A stretch of DNA of 64,000 nt from Mycolicibacterium monacense (GTDB lineage: Bacteria > Actinomycetota > Actinomycetes > Mycobacteriales > Mycobacteriaceae): contig NZ_AP022617.1 of the NCBI RefSeq assembly GCF_010731575.1, positions 4,774,001 to 4,838,000 on the forward strand, read 5' to 3'. The number at the start of each line of letters is the position of its first letter. Within the stretch, counting starts at the first letter, position 1. Under the pieces are notes generated by a model, which saw nothing but the letters and a program-made list of their open reading frames with translations, had not been told where the DNA came from and searched no databases. Positions 25,073 through 35,588 of this stretch are shown here, piece by piece. The position numbers and the translations under genes are program-made.

Positions 25073-25777
25073 TCATGCCCCGAGCTGGTCCGCCAGATCA
25101 AGAAAATCGCTTGCCAGCACGTCGAATTCGCCCTCGGCCGGCATCCGGACCTGCCGTCCGGGGCCGTATTCCAGTGGCCGGGACACGTATGCGGTGCGCA
25201 GACCCGCCTCGCGTGCGGCGCGCAGATCGGATCGGTGCGCGGCGACGAGCATCAGCTCATCGGGGGCGACGTCGAGCAGGTCGGCGCAGCCGAGATAGGC
25301 CTCGGGGTCGGGTTTGTAGTGCCGGAACAGTTCGGCCGACAGGACGCAGTCCCATGGCAGCCCGGCCCGCTTGGCCATGTTCGTCAGCAGTGACACGTTG
25401 CCGTTGGACAGCGGGGTGATGACGTAGCGGCGTTTGAGCCGCGTCAGTCCCGCGACGCTGTCGGGCCACGGGTCCAGCCGGTGCCAGGCCCGGGTGAGCT
25501 CGTCGACGGCCTCGTCCCCGACCGAGATGTGCTCGGCGGCAAGCAGATCGACGAGCGTCATCCGGTGTAGGTCGTCGAGTCGGGTCCACGGCAGCTCACC
25601 GCGGCGCACCCGGTCCATCGACGGCACATAGCCGGCCCGCCAGGCGTCGGCGAACGCCGCCCAGTCGGCGTCCACCCCGTGCGCACGCCCGAACTCCTCG
25701 AGTTGGGCGATGACACTGGACCGCCAGTCCACGACGGTCCCGAAGACGTCGAACGCCAACACGCTGACGCTCGTCAC
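25073..25777 (-). CDS. HAD-superfamily hydrolase, type II 2-haloacid dehalogenase-like
   Basis: A 234-residue HAD protein. Motif I is LAFDVFGTVVDW (nucleophilic Asp), motif II is ITPLSNGN, the Lys-containing motif III is YKPDPEAY, and motif IV is MLVAAHRSDLRAAREAG. The arrangement fits L-2-haloacid dehalogenase-like enzymes, but many members are phosphatases, so the substrate is uncertain. The GTG start overlaps the stop of the quinone oxidoreductase (GTGA), so translation is coupled. Confidence 0.85.
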   Translation of the reverse strand: MTSVSVLAFDVFGTVVDWRSSVIAQLEEFGRAHGVDADWAAFADAWRAGYVPSMDRVRRGELPWTRLDDLHRMTLVDLLAAEHISVGDEAVDELTRAWHRLDPWPDSVAGLTRLKRRYVITPLSNGNVSLLTNMAKRAGLPWDCVLSAELFRHYKPDPEAYLGCADLLDVAPDELMLVAAHRSDLRAAREAGLRTAYVSRPLEYGPGRQVRMPAEGEFDVLASDFLDLADQLGA

Positions 25778-26739
25778 GGTTGCAGGACCAACTTGCCCTT
25801 GATCCCCCCGTCGGCCAGCGCCTGCAACGCCGCCGGACCCTCGGCGAGCGGATAGCACACGGGCGGGGGCGGACGCAGACCCGCCTCGACCAGGGCCGCC
25901 AATTCGGCGCCGACGGCAGCCTGCGCACTCGGGTTGCGCCTGACGAATTCGCCCCAGCCGACCCCGACGACGCTCACGTTGCGCAGCAGCAACCGGTTCA
26001 CCTTCACGGTGGGTATGCCGCCGCCCGCGGCGAATCCGATCACCAGCAGCCGCCCCTCCGGAGCCAGCACCCGCACCGCGTCGTCGAAGGCGGGACCGCC
26101 GATCGGGTCGACCACGATGTCGACGCCGCGCCCGTCGGTGGCGTCGAGGACGGCTTGTCGCCACCCGTCGGTCAGCGGCAGCACCACGTCGGCGCCCAGA
26201 CCGCGGATGAACTCCTCGGCGCCGGGACGGTGAACCATCGCGATCACCTTGGCGCCCTGCGCCTTCGCGAGCTGGATGGCCGCGGTGCCCACACCGCCGG
26301 CCGAACCGAGCACCAGCACGGTCTCCCCCGGCGTCAGCCCGCCGCGGCGGGCCAGGGCGAACTGCATCGTGTAGTAGTTGCCCAGCAGCGCCGCCGCCGA
26401 GGCGTCGTCGACCCCGTCGGGCGTCGGAATCACACTGTCGGGCAACGCCGCGACCCGTTCGGCGAAACCGCCCATCAACGTGAACGCCGAAACCCGTTGC
26501 CCGGGCACGAATCCGGACGAGTCGGGCGCCGACCGGACCGTACCGGCCACCTCCATACCGGGGATGAACGGCGGCTCCAGCTTGAGCTGGTACTCACCGC
26601 GCAACAGCAGGAGGTCGGGAAAGCAGACGCCGGCCGCACCGACGTCGATGATCACCGCCTCGTCGGAGACGGGATCATCGACATCGGTGTAGACCAGACC
26701 GGATGGCCCCGAGAGTTCCTGCGCGAGAAGCGCTTTCAC
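25774..26739 (-). CDS. NADPH:quinone oxidoreductase-like MDR protein
   Basis: A 321-residue medium-chain dehydrogenase of the zinc-free quinone oxidoreductase type. The Rossmann motif is VLGSAGGVGTAAIQLAKAQGA (piece: GSAGGVGTAA), and the catalytic and structural zinc cysteine clusters of alcohol dehydrogenases are absent. Mtb Rv0149, next to an SDR and an aldehyde dehydrogenase, appears to be the counterpart. It starts 2 bp after the SDR gene. The electron acceptor cannot be determined. Confidence 0.85.
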   Translation of the reverse strand: MKALLAQELSGPSGLVYTDVDDPVSDEAVIIDVGAAGVCFPDLLLLRGEYQLKLEPPFIPGMEVAGTVRSAPDSSGFVPGQRVSAFTLMGGFAERVAALPDSVIPTPDGVDDASAAALLGNYYTMQFALARRGGLTPGETVLVLGSAGGVGTAAIQLAKAQGAKVIAMVHRPGAEEFIRGLGADVVLPLTDGWRQAVLDATDGRGVDIVVDPIGGPAFDDAVRVLAPEGRLLVIGFAAGGGIPTVKVNRLLLRNVSVVGVGWGEFVRRNPSAQAAVGAELAALVEAGLRPPPPVCYPLAEGPAALQALADGGIKGKLVLQP

Positions 26740-26741
26740 AG

Positions 26742-27605
26742 TCAGCCGAGCTTGAAGCTGGCCTGCTGCGCTGCGGACAGATCGGTGATCTCACCCCACC
26801 GGGACGCGACGTCGTCGAGGGTGGGCACCTTGGTGAAGGTAGTACCTTCGTTCTGAAAGAGCGCTGCCCGTTGTATTTTGCCGCCGCCGACGATGAAGAT
26901 CGAGTCGGTGTCGGTCAGTTCCTCGGTCATCAGGTGCGCGACGACCGGCGCGACGTACTCCGGCGTGAGCTTCTCGAAGACCTCCGGCGGCAGGATGTCC
27001 TGCGTCATCCGGGTCGCGGCGATCGGTGCGACGGCGTTGGTCTTGATGTTGTACTTCGCGCCTTCCTGGGCCAGCGTGTTGATCAGGCCGACGAGGCCGA
27101 GTTTCGCTGCGCCGTAGTTGGCCTGGCCGAAGTTGCCGAACAGCCCGCTGGTCGAGGTGGCGACGACGACGCGGCCGAAGCTCTGCTCACGGAAGTGCGG
27201 CCACGCCGCACGGATCACGTTGTACCCGCCGTACAGGTGGACCTTGAGCACCGCGTCCCAGTTCTCGAACGTCATCTTGTGGAACGTGCCGTCGCGCAGG
27301 ATGCCCGCGTTGCTCACCACGCCGTCGACCTTGCCGAACTCGTCGATCGCGGTCTTGATGATGTTCTCGGCGCCCTCGGGTTCGGCGACGGAGTCGTAGT
27401 TGGCCGCGGCCCGGCCACCCGCGGCCTTGATCTCGTCGACGACCTGATCGGCCATCGCCGATCCGGCGCCGGTGCCGTCGCGCGCACCGCCGAGGTCGTT
27501 GACGACGACGGCGGCACCCTCGCGGGCGAGCGTCAGCGCGTACTCACGGCCCAGCCCTCCGCCGGCTCCGGTGACGACGATGACGCGATCCTGCACTCCT
27601 GGCAT
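26742..27605 (-). CDS. SDR, 17-beta-HSD4/FOX2-like 3-hydroxyacyl-CoA dehydrogenase type
   Basis: A 287-residue SDR with the motif VTGAGGGLGREYAL, NDLGG (typical of the peroxisomal multifunctional-enzyme dehydrogenase branch), NAGILRD and active site YGAAK. This branch oxidises 3-hydroxyacyl-CoA. ATG 27605 has AAAGGA about 7 nt upstream, so upstream in-frame codons were rejected. It corresponds in context to Mtb Rv0148. It heads the closely spaced SDR, quinone reductase, HAD, methyltransferase, DUF456 run. Confidence 0.88.
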   Translation of the reverse strand: MPGVQDRVIVVTGAGGGLGREYALTLAREGAAVVVNDLGGARDGTGAGSAMADQVVDEIKAAGGRAAANYDSVAEPEGAENIIKTAIDEFGKVDGVVSNAGILRDGTFHKMTFENWDAVLKVHLYGGYNVIRAAWPHFREQSFGRVVVATSTSGLFGNFGQANYGAAKLGLVGLINTLAQEGAKYNIKTNAVAPIAATRMTQDILPPEVFEKLTPEYVAPVVAHLMTEELTDTDSIFIVGGGKIQRAALFQNEGTTFTKVPTLDDVASRWGEITDLSAAQQASFKLG

Positions 27606-27679
27606 GGGTGTCCTTTCGGGTTCAGTTGTGATTTCGGCGTGCTCGGTCGCGCTCAGCGCGACCAGGCACGCCGAAATCG

Positions 27680-29101
27680 CTAAAAGAGGCGACGGGCGAG
27701 TTTCCAAGCCTTCTCTGTATACGGCGGGTAGATGAAGGCGCCCACGTCGGGTCGGGTGGGCTTGGTCATCACGGTCTTGTGGTGGCTGAAAGTCTCGAAG
27801 CCGAACCGGCCGTGGTAGGCGCCCATTCCGGACGGGCCGACACCGCCGAACGGCAGTTTGCTCGTGGCGAAGTGGAACAACAGGTGGTTGACCACCATGC
27901 CGCCGGACGACACGTCCTTGACCACCCGCTCGCGGATCGCCTTGGTCTTGGTGAACAGGTAGGCCGCCAGCGGTTTCGGCCGCGCGTTGACGAAATCGAT
28001 TGCCTGGTCCAGGGATTGGACGGTGACGATCGGCAGGATCGGTCCGAAGATCTCGTCGGTCATCAGCGGTTCGGCGGGATCGGGGTCGACGACGACGGTC
28101 GGCTGGATGCTGATCTTCGACGCGTCCGAACCGCCGCCGATCACGACGTCGCCCTTGGTCGCGGCCAGCGCGGTGGTGAGCCGGTCGAAGTGCCGCTCGT
28201 TGACGATGCGCTTACCCTCGGGGTTCTCGGACTCGAACGTCTGCACCGCGGCCTTGATCTTGTCGACGAGCTGATCGCGGATCTTCGCGTCGGCCAGCAC
28301 GTAGTCGGGGGCGATGCAGATCTGTCCGGAGTTGATCAGCTTCGTCCAGGCGATGCGCTTGGCGGCCACGTCGATGTCGGCGTCGGCGGTCACGATCACC
28401 GGGCTCTTGCCGCCCAGTTCCAGCGTCACCGGGGTCAGGTGCGGGGCGGCGCCCTCGTAGACCTTGCGGCCGATCTCCGTACCGCCGGTGTAGAGCAGAT
28501 AGTCGAATCCCTGCGCGATGAGTTCCTGGCTGACGGAGCCGTCCCCCTCGACCACGACGATCGCCTCGTTGTCGAGGTAGCGCGGCACCAGATCGGCCAT
28601 CAACGCCGAGCAGGCCGGCGCGACCTCGGAGGGTTTGAGCACCACGGTGTTACCGGCGGCGATCGCCCCGACGGCCGGACCCAGCGTCAGCGCGAACGGG
28701 AAGTTCCACGCACCGATGATCAGCACCGTGCCGAACGGTTCGTACTCGACCCAGCCGAGCCCGGGCAGCTGCGAGAGCTCCAGCATCCGGTAGCGCCGCC
28801 GCGTCCACTTGCGCACGTTCTTCGCGGCGTCCTTGGCCTCACCGGCGACACTGGCGATGTCGGCCAGCCATGCCTCGAAGGGTTTGCGGCCGAGGTCCTG
28901 TTCGAGCGCGGCGGCGATCGCCGTCTCGTTCTCGACCATCAACCGTTCGAGGGCACGCAGCTGGCGTTTACGCCATTCGATGTCGCGGGTGCGACCGGTC
29001 GCGAAGGTGCGGCGAAGACGGGCGACGGTGGCGGGGATGTCGGTGTCGGCGTGAGCGGCCTGGGTGGCCTGAGTGGCCTGGGCGGCGGAATCGGTGGTCA
29101 T
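27680..29101 (-). CDS. Aldehyde dehydrogenase (class 3-like)
   Basis: A 473-residue aldehyde dehydrogenase. The catalytic Glu lies in TLELGGKSP and the catalytic Cys in NSGQICIAPDY; GAWNFPFALTLGP is the NAD-binding region. The short class-3-type length and the hydrophobic C-terminal region fit fatty-aldehyde oxidation (Mtb Rv0147). The N terminus has a low-complexity QATQATQAA stretch. ATG 29101 has a clear GGAAGGAC sequence upstream, so the very long open frame beyond it is not coding. It follows the methyltransferase pair after 71 bp. Confidence 0.9.
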   Translation of the reverse strand: MTTDSAAQATQATQAAHADTDIPATVARLRRTFATGRTRDIEWRKRQLRALERLMVENETAIAAALEQDLGRKPFEAWLADIASVAGEAKDAAKNVRKWTRRRYRMLELSQLPGLGWVEYEPFGTVLIIGAWNFPFALTLGPAVGAIAAGNTVVLKPSEVAPACSALMADLVPRYLDNEAIVVVEGDGSVSQELIAQGFDYLLYTGGTEIGRKVYEGAAPHLTPVTLELGGKSPVIVTADADIDVAAKRIAWTKLINSGQICIAPDYVLADAKIRDQLVDKIKAAVQTFESENPEGKRIVNERHFDRLTTALAATKGDVVIGGGSDASKISIQPTVVVDPDPAEPLMTDEIFGPILPIVTVQSLDQAIDFVNARPKPLAAYLFTKTKAIRERVVKDVSSGGMVVNHLLFHFATSKLPFGGVGPSGMGAYHGRFGFETFSHHKTVMTKPTRPDVGAFIYPPYTEKAWKLARRLF

Positions 29102-29172
29102 GGCTGGTCCTTCCTGACCGGGATGACCCGATCGTAACCAACCGGTTGGCCCGCCCACCGGGCTCCGCGGCG

Positions 29173-31007
<1,835 letters not shown>

Positions 31008-31643
31008 TCAGGCGTTGAGCTGCCAGAGCTTGTTCGCCATCAGCAGCTCGAACTTCTCGACGATGACCTCGAGCTCCTGCTGACCGCCCACATAGCCGGC
31101 ATAGAAACCCATTCCCCACATGACCGCGACCAGCATCTCGACGATCGACGGGATGTCGGTGTCGGTGCTGAGCTCGCCGCGTTCGATGGCGTCGTTGACC
31201 GCCCACGACACGAATGAACGAGACATCCGCAACGCGTCGTGCTCGTCGCTGCGCAGATCGGGATGCCGCTGCGATTCGAGGACCGAGGTGACGAGAAACG
31301 CGGCGGCCGAACGGTCTTCGGATTCGGCGTGCATGGCGGCCGAGAAGAACGCCGACAAACGGCCCAGCAGCGTGCCTTCGCCGTGGGCGCGTTCCATTCC
31401 CGCGCTAATCACCCACGCATTGGTCTGTTCGACCACCTCGCGGTAGAGGACGCGTTTGCTCGCGAAGTAATGGTTGATCGCCGGGCGGGTCAGATCGGCC
31501 CGGATCGCGATCGCCTGGAAAGTCGCAGCGTCGTAACCGAGTTCGCTGAAGACCTCTCTAGCAGCACGCAGGATGCGCTCACGTGTCTCTGCGGCCTTCG
31601 CTGCGGGCGGTCGTCCCGGCCCCCGGCTGGCAGTATGCGGCAC
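31008..31643 (-). CDS. TetR-family regulator
   Basis: A 211-residue TetR protein. The helix-turn-helix covers about residues 18-65 (REVFSELGYDAATFQAIAIR, then LTRPAINHYFASKRVLY). The GTG at 31643 gives a short basic N terminus (VPHTASRGPGRPP) before the first helix; this codon lies inside an inverted repeat, and no Shine-Dalgarno sequence is seen, which fits a leaderless transcript. It is divergent from a second tetR gene and in line with the methyltransferase pair (compare Mtb Rv0144). Confidence 0.85.
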   Translation of the reverse strand: MPHTASRGPGRPPAAKAAETRERILRAAREVFSELGYDAATFQAIAIRADLTRPAINHYFASKRVLYREVVEQTNAWVISAGMERAHGEGTLLGRLSAFFSAAMHAESEDRSAAAFLVTSVLESQRHPDLRSDEHDALRMSRSFVSWAVNDAIERGELSTDTDIPSIVEMLVAVMWGMGFYAGYVGGQQELEVIVEKFELLMANKLWQLNA

Positions 31644-31657
31644 AGTCAAATTGTGCC
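31639..31657. promoter_or_regulatory. Inverted repeat GGCACA-N7-TGTGCC over the tetR start codon
   Basis: A perfect 6-bp inverted repeat with a 7-nt spacer covers the GTG start (31641-31643) of the minus-strand tetR gene. An operator at a leaderless transcription start would give tight autoregulation. The site is about 150 bp from the divergent tetR start. Confidence 0.42.
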
Positions 31658-31808
31658 ATAGGTAACGTTCTGTACCTGCACGTGGTGTCCTTCGTGCGCC
31701 CGAGGCTGCACTTTCAGCAAATCGCGGCGGCGGGCCGCGAAATAGTCGCGGCGGGCCATGTGGCGGCGTCGGCCACAAAATCAGTCGCAGCAACTATTGT
31801 TTCGTCTC

Positions 31809-32375
31809 ATGGGGGCGGTGGTCACTCGGGAGGGGTACTTCGAAACGGGCCTCGCGGTGCTCGCCGATCAGGGGTACGGCGGGCTGAAGCTCGCCGAGGT
31901 CTGTCACCGACTGGGCGTCACGACGGGGTCGTTCTACCACTACTTCGCGAACTGGTCGGCCTATACGCGTGAGCTCGTCGAGTACTGGCGCCACCATGCC
32001 GTGACGCGGATCGTCGAGGCGGTCCGTGCGGAGAAAGATCCGCACCGCCGCGTCGAGACCTTGATCGAGGAGGCGCTCGCGCTGCCGCACGGCGCCGAGG
32101 CGGCGATCCGCGTGTGGAGCGCGATCGACCCGGACGTGCACGCCGTCCAGGCCGCGGTGGACCGCCAGCGTTTCGACATCGTGCGGGAGTCGTCGCTCGA
32201 GGTCGTCGGCGACGAGCGGCAGGCGGAGGTCTTCGCGCGGTGGTGCGTCTACGTCCTGGTCGGGTACGAGCAGGCCACCATCCCCCGGGACCACGACGCG
32301 GTGACGTGGATTGCCGCCGAGATGATCCACACGCTGGACTCCGGCCGTTTCAGCTCACTGTCCGACACCCGCTGA
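31809..32375 (+). CDS. TetR-family regulator
   Basis: A 188-residue TetR protein with helix-turn-helix at about residues 8-55 (LADQGYGGLKLAEVCHRLGV, then TTGSFYHYFANWSAY). There is no Shine-Dalgarno sequence before ATG 31809, but TATTGT lies 9 nt upstream, spaced as a -10 element for a leaderless mRNA. The gene ends 31 bp before the FUSC gene, so the FUSC transporter is its likely target. Confidence 0.83.
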   Translation: MGAVVTREGYFETGLAVLADQGYGGLKLAEVCHRLGVTTGSFYHYFANWSAYTRELVEYWRHHAVTRIVEAVRAEKDPHRRVETLIEEALALPHGAEAAIRVWSAIDPDVHAVQAAVDRQRFDIVRESSLEVVGDERQAEVFARWCVYVLVGYEQATIPRDHDAVTWIAAEMIHTLDSGRFSSLSDTR

Positions 32376-32406
32376 GCGTCGCCGCGGCGGTCTACCATCA
32401 GCGGTC

Positions 32407-34563
32407 ATGCTGACCCCGGCCGTCCTGTGGCGCCGGGCCGCCGACCGCATCCAGCGCCGTGACCCCGAACGGGACGCGCTGCGCCGCGCGGGGCGGGCTG
32501 CGATCGTGCTGCCGGTCGCCGCGGCGGCGAGTTTCACCCTGGCCGGCGGCACGCAGGCGCCGATGTTCACGATCTTCGGTTCGGTGGCGCTGCTGATCCT
32601 CGCCGACTTCCCGGGCAACCGGGCCGCGCGGGCACTGGCCTATGCGGGGCTCGGGTTCAACGGCGCGATCCTGATCACGCTCGGCACCCTGACCGCACCG
32701 CATCCCTGGCTCGGGGTCGCGCTGATGTTCGTCCTCGGCGTCGTGGTGACTTTCTCCGGGGTGCTCAGCGAGGTCATCGCCGCCGGGCAGCGGGCCACGC
32801 TGATGACCTTCGTGCTGCCGGCCTGCACCGCGCCGGGCCCGATCGACGAGCGGCTCACCGGATGGCTCATCGCGCTGGCCCTCTGTGTGCCGGCCGCGCT
32901 GTTCCTGTTCCCGCCCCGCCACCACGACGACCTGCGCAGGCACGCGGCGACGGTGTGCCGGTCGCTGGCGGACTGCCTCGACGGTGACGCGTCGACCAGA
33001 GACGTCCACCGGGCGATGAACGCGCTGTGGGAGAACTTCGTCAACGCCGACTTCCGCCCGGTGGCGCTCACGGCGGGCAGCCGTGCGCTGGTCCGGGTGG
33101 TCGACGACCTCGGGTGGCTGTCCGACCGCGTCACCGACGACACCGCGGCGCTGCTGGGCGATATGAAGCCGCCGATCGTGCGGGTGCTGCGTGACGCGGC
33201 GGCGGTGGTGCGGATCCACGATCGGCAGGTGCGCGCCGCCCGCAACGCCGATCTGGACGCCGCTCTGGACGAGTTGCGCTCGATCGCCCACGGCCGTTAT
33301 CGGGAGGACATCGAGCAGATCCTCGCGGTGCCCGACGACGCCACCGCGGTCGCCGTCTCCCGCACCCTGCTGGGCCGGCGCACCTTCTCGGCGACGGTCG
33401 GGGTGACCGGGCGCATCATCCGCAATGCCGCACTGGCCGATGCGCGTCCGGTGTGGGCGCGGGTGCTGGGGCGACGGCTGCCGCGCACCGGCGCCGCGGA
33501 CTGGGTGATGCCCGAGACCACCGCGGTCGCGGCCATCACCAAGGGTTTCGTGGCGACCCGGGCCGTGGTCCTGCGCAACAGCCTGCGTACCGGCCTGGGG
33601 TTGGCCCTGGCCGTCACGGTCACCCAGGTGTTCCCGGTCGAGCACGGCTTCTGGGTGGTGCTGGGTGCGATGTCGGTGCTGCGCAGCAGCGCACTGACCA
33701 CCGGCACGCGGGTGTTGCGCGCGGTGGCGGGCACCGCGATCGGGTTCTTGCTCGGGGTGGCGCTGATCGAAGTCGTCGGCGTGGAACCGGCGGTGATGTG
33801 GCTGCTGCTGCCGGTGGTGGCGTTCGGTTCGGCCTACGTCCCCGAGATCGCCTCGTTCATCGCGGGGCAGGCCGCGTTCACGATGATGGTGCTGATCATC
33901 TTCAACGTGATCGCGCCGACGGGGTGGTCGGTGGGGTTGATCCGGGTGGAGGATGTGGTGCTCGGCGCGCTGGTGGGTGCGACGGTCTCGCTGCTAATGT
34001 GGCCGCGCGGCGCCTCGGCGACGGTGACGGCGGCGGTGCGCGACGCCTGTGAGGCGGGCGCCGCGCTGCTGCGGGCCGCGGTGCTGCGGGTCACCCGCGG
34101 TTCGTCGGAGCAGGCCGCCGACCGGGTCACCGCACTCAGCCACGCTGCACTGGAAGCGTCCCGAACCCTCGATGACGCTGTACGCCAATATCTTTCGGAG
34201 AACGGCGGGAAGACCGACGTGCGGGCGCCCGTCGTCCGTGCAGCGAACCGCGCGGTCCGGTTGCGTGCCGCCGCCGAGCTGATCGCCGACGTCGTCCCGC
34301 CGCCGCTGGGGGTCTACCCACAGACGCGCCGGGTGCTCGAAGCGCACGCCGAGCTGGTCTGCCGTCGGTTGGTCGGCCCCGCGCCGGAGGCCGTCCACAC
34401 ACCGCCGATCAGCGACGACGTGGCTCTCGCGCTGCGCCCCGAGGCCGAAGAGAACGACCTGGCCATCTCCGCGGCGCTCCCGCTGGTCACCGTGGCCGCG
34501 CACCTGGGCGAGCTCGAGCTGCTGTACCCGCGCGCCGAGCAACCGCTGACCACCGGGCGCTGA
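32407..34563 (+). CDS. FUSC-family membrane protein, putative efflux component
   Basis: A 718-residue membrane protein with two hydrophobic blocks (about residues 30-185 and 395-545) separated by a cytoplasmic helical domain, the architecture of FUSC/aromatic-acid exporter (YccS/AaeB-like) proteins. The second block contains TGTRVLRAVAGTAIGFLLG, a typical FUSC repeat. It likely exports aromatic or fusaric-acid-like compounds. It follows the tetR gene closely. Its stop is 2 bp from the convergent pirin stop; the two form TGACGTCA. Confidence 0.8.
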   Translation: MLTPAVLWRRAADRIQRRDPERDALRRAGRAAIVLPVAAAASFTLAGGTQAPMFTIFGSVALLILADFPGNRAARALAYAGLGFNGAILITLGTLTAPHPWLGVALMFVLGVVVTFSGVLSEVIAAGQRATLMTFVLPACTAPGPIDERLTGWLIALALCVPAALFLFPPRHHDDLRRHAATVCRSLADCLDGDASTRDVHRAMNALWENFVNADFRPVALTAGSRALVRVVDDLGWLSDRVTDDTAALLGDMKPPIVRVLRDAAAVVRIHDRQVRAARNADLDAALDELRSIAHGRYREDIEQILAVPDDATAVAVSRTLLGRRTFSATVGVTGRIIRNAALADARPVWARVLGRRLPRTGAADWVMPETTAVAAITKGFVATRAVVLRNSLRTGLGLALAVTVTQVFPVEHGFWVVLGAMSVLRSSALTTGTRVLRAVAGTAIGFLLGVALIEVVGVEPAVMWLLLPVVAFGSAYVPEIASFIAGQAAFTMMVLIIFNVIAPTGWSVGLIRVEDVVLGALVGATVSLLMWPRGASATVTAAVRDACEAGAALLRAAVLRVTRGSSEQAADRVTALSHAALEASRTLDDAVRQYLSENGGKTDVRAPVVRAANRAVRLRAAAELIADVVPPPLGVYPQTRRVLEAHAELVCRRLVGPAPEAVHTPPISDDVALALRPEAEENDLAISAALPLVTVAAHLGELELLYPRAEQPLTTGR

Positions 34564-34565
34564 CG

Positions 34566-35552
34566 TCAGCGGCCGGACGTGTGCGGCATCAGCGCGTTCG
34601 GCGGGATGGTGCCGAACTTGCCGGCCTGGTAGTCCTCGACGGCCCGGATCAGCTCGGACTTCGAGTTCATCACGAACGGCCCGTAGTGGAAGACCGGCTC
34701 ACGGATCGGCCTGCCGCCGAGGATCAGCACCTCGAGGGCGGGGCGGTGGGAGTCCTGGGTGGGCTCGGCCGCGACGCTCAGGCGGTCGCCGGGACCGAAC
34801 ACCGCGAGCTGGCCCTGCCGGATCGGATGGCCGACCGGGCCGACGGCGCCGCGTCCGGACAGCACGTACACCAGCGCGTTGAAGTCGCGGTTCCACGGGA
34901 TGTTCAGCCGCGCACCGGGTTCCACGGTCGCATGCGCCATGGTGATCGGCGTGTGGGTGGCACCGGGACCGCGCGCGGGACCGTCCTGGCTGTCGACGTC
35001 CCCGGCGATGATGCGGATCAGCGCGCCGCCGTCCTCGGACGCCAGCATCTTGACCTGGCCGCCCTCGATGGCCTGATAGCGCGGTGTGGCGAACTTGTCC
35101 TTGCGCGGCAGGTTCACCCAGAGCTGGATGCCGTGGAACAGTCCGCCGCTCTCGACGAGTTCGGCGGGCGGGGTCTCGATGTGCAGGATGCCGGAACCGG
35201 CCGTCATCCACTGGGTGGCGCCGTCGGTGATCAGGCCGCCGCCGCCGTGGGAGTCCTGGTGCGCGAAGCGGCCGTCGATCATGTAGGTGACGGTTTCGAA
35301 CCCGCGGTGGGGATGCCAGTCGGTGCCGCGGGGTTCGCCCGGCTCGTATTCCACCTCGCCCATCTGGTCCATGTGGATGAAGGGGTCGAGGTCGGCGGCG
35401 CTGACGCCGGCGAACGCGCGGACGACGGGGAAACCCTCACCTTCGTAGCCGCGGGGACCGGTGGTGATGGAGCGGACGGGGCGTTCGGTGTCGGACGGCG
35501 CGGGCGCCGTCACGCGGGGCAGGGTCAGGGTGTCGGCGGTGATGGCAGGCAT
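34566..35552 (-). CDS. Pirin-family protein (bicupin)
   Basis: A 328-residue pirin. The N-terminal cupin carries the metal-binding motif DWHPHRGFETVTYMIDG and HIE in SGILHIETP, with the TAGSG signature; a second cupin occupies about residues 195-290. Some bacterial pirins are quercetin dioxygenases; others have regulatory roles. No neighbouring gene defines the substrate. It is convergent with the FUSC gene and 36 bp from the ptsI stop. Confidence 0.9.
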   Translation of the reverse strand: MPAITADTLTLPRVTAPAPSDTERPVRSITTGPRGYEGEGFPVVRAFAGVSAADLDPFIHMDQMGEVEYEPGEPRGTDWHPHRGFETVTYMIDGRFAHQDSHGGGGLITDGATQWMTAGSGILHIETPPAELVESGGLFHGIQLWVNLPRKDKFATPRYQAIEGGQVKMLASEDGGALIRIIAGDVDSQDGPARGPGATHTPITMAHATVEPGARLNIPWNRDFNALVYVLSGRGAVGPVGHPIRQGQLAVFGPGDRLSVAAEPTQDSHRPALEVLILGGRPIREPVFHYGPFVMNSKSELIRAVEDYQAGKFGTIPPNALMPHTSGR

Positions 35553-35588
35553 GTTCCGATCAACCGGACTGCGGTCCGATTCATTCCG

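Noticed and set aside
34561..34568. TGACGTCA palindrome between FUSC and pirin genes
   Set aside because: It is made of the two convergent stop codons plus CG and needs no further explanation.
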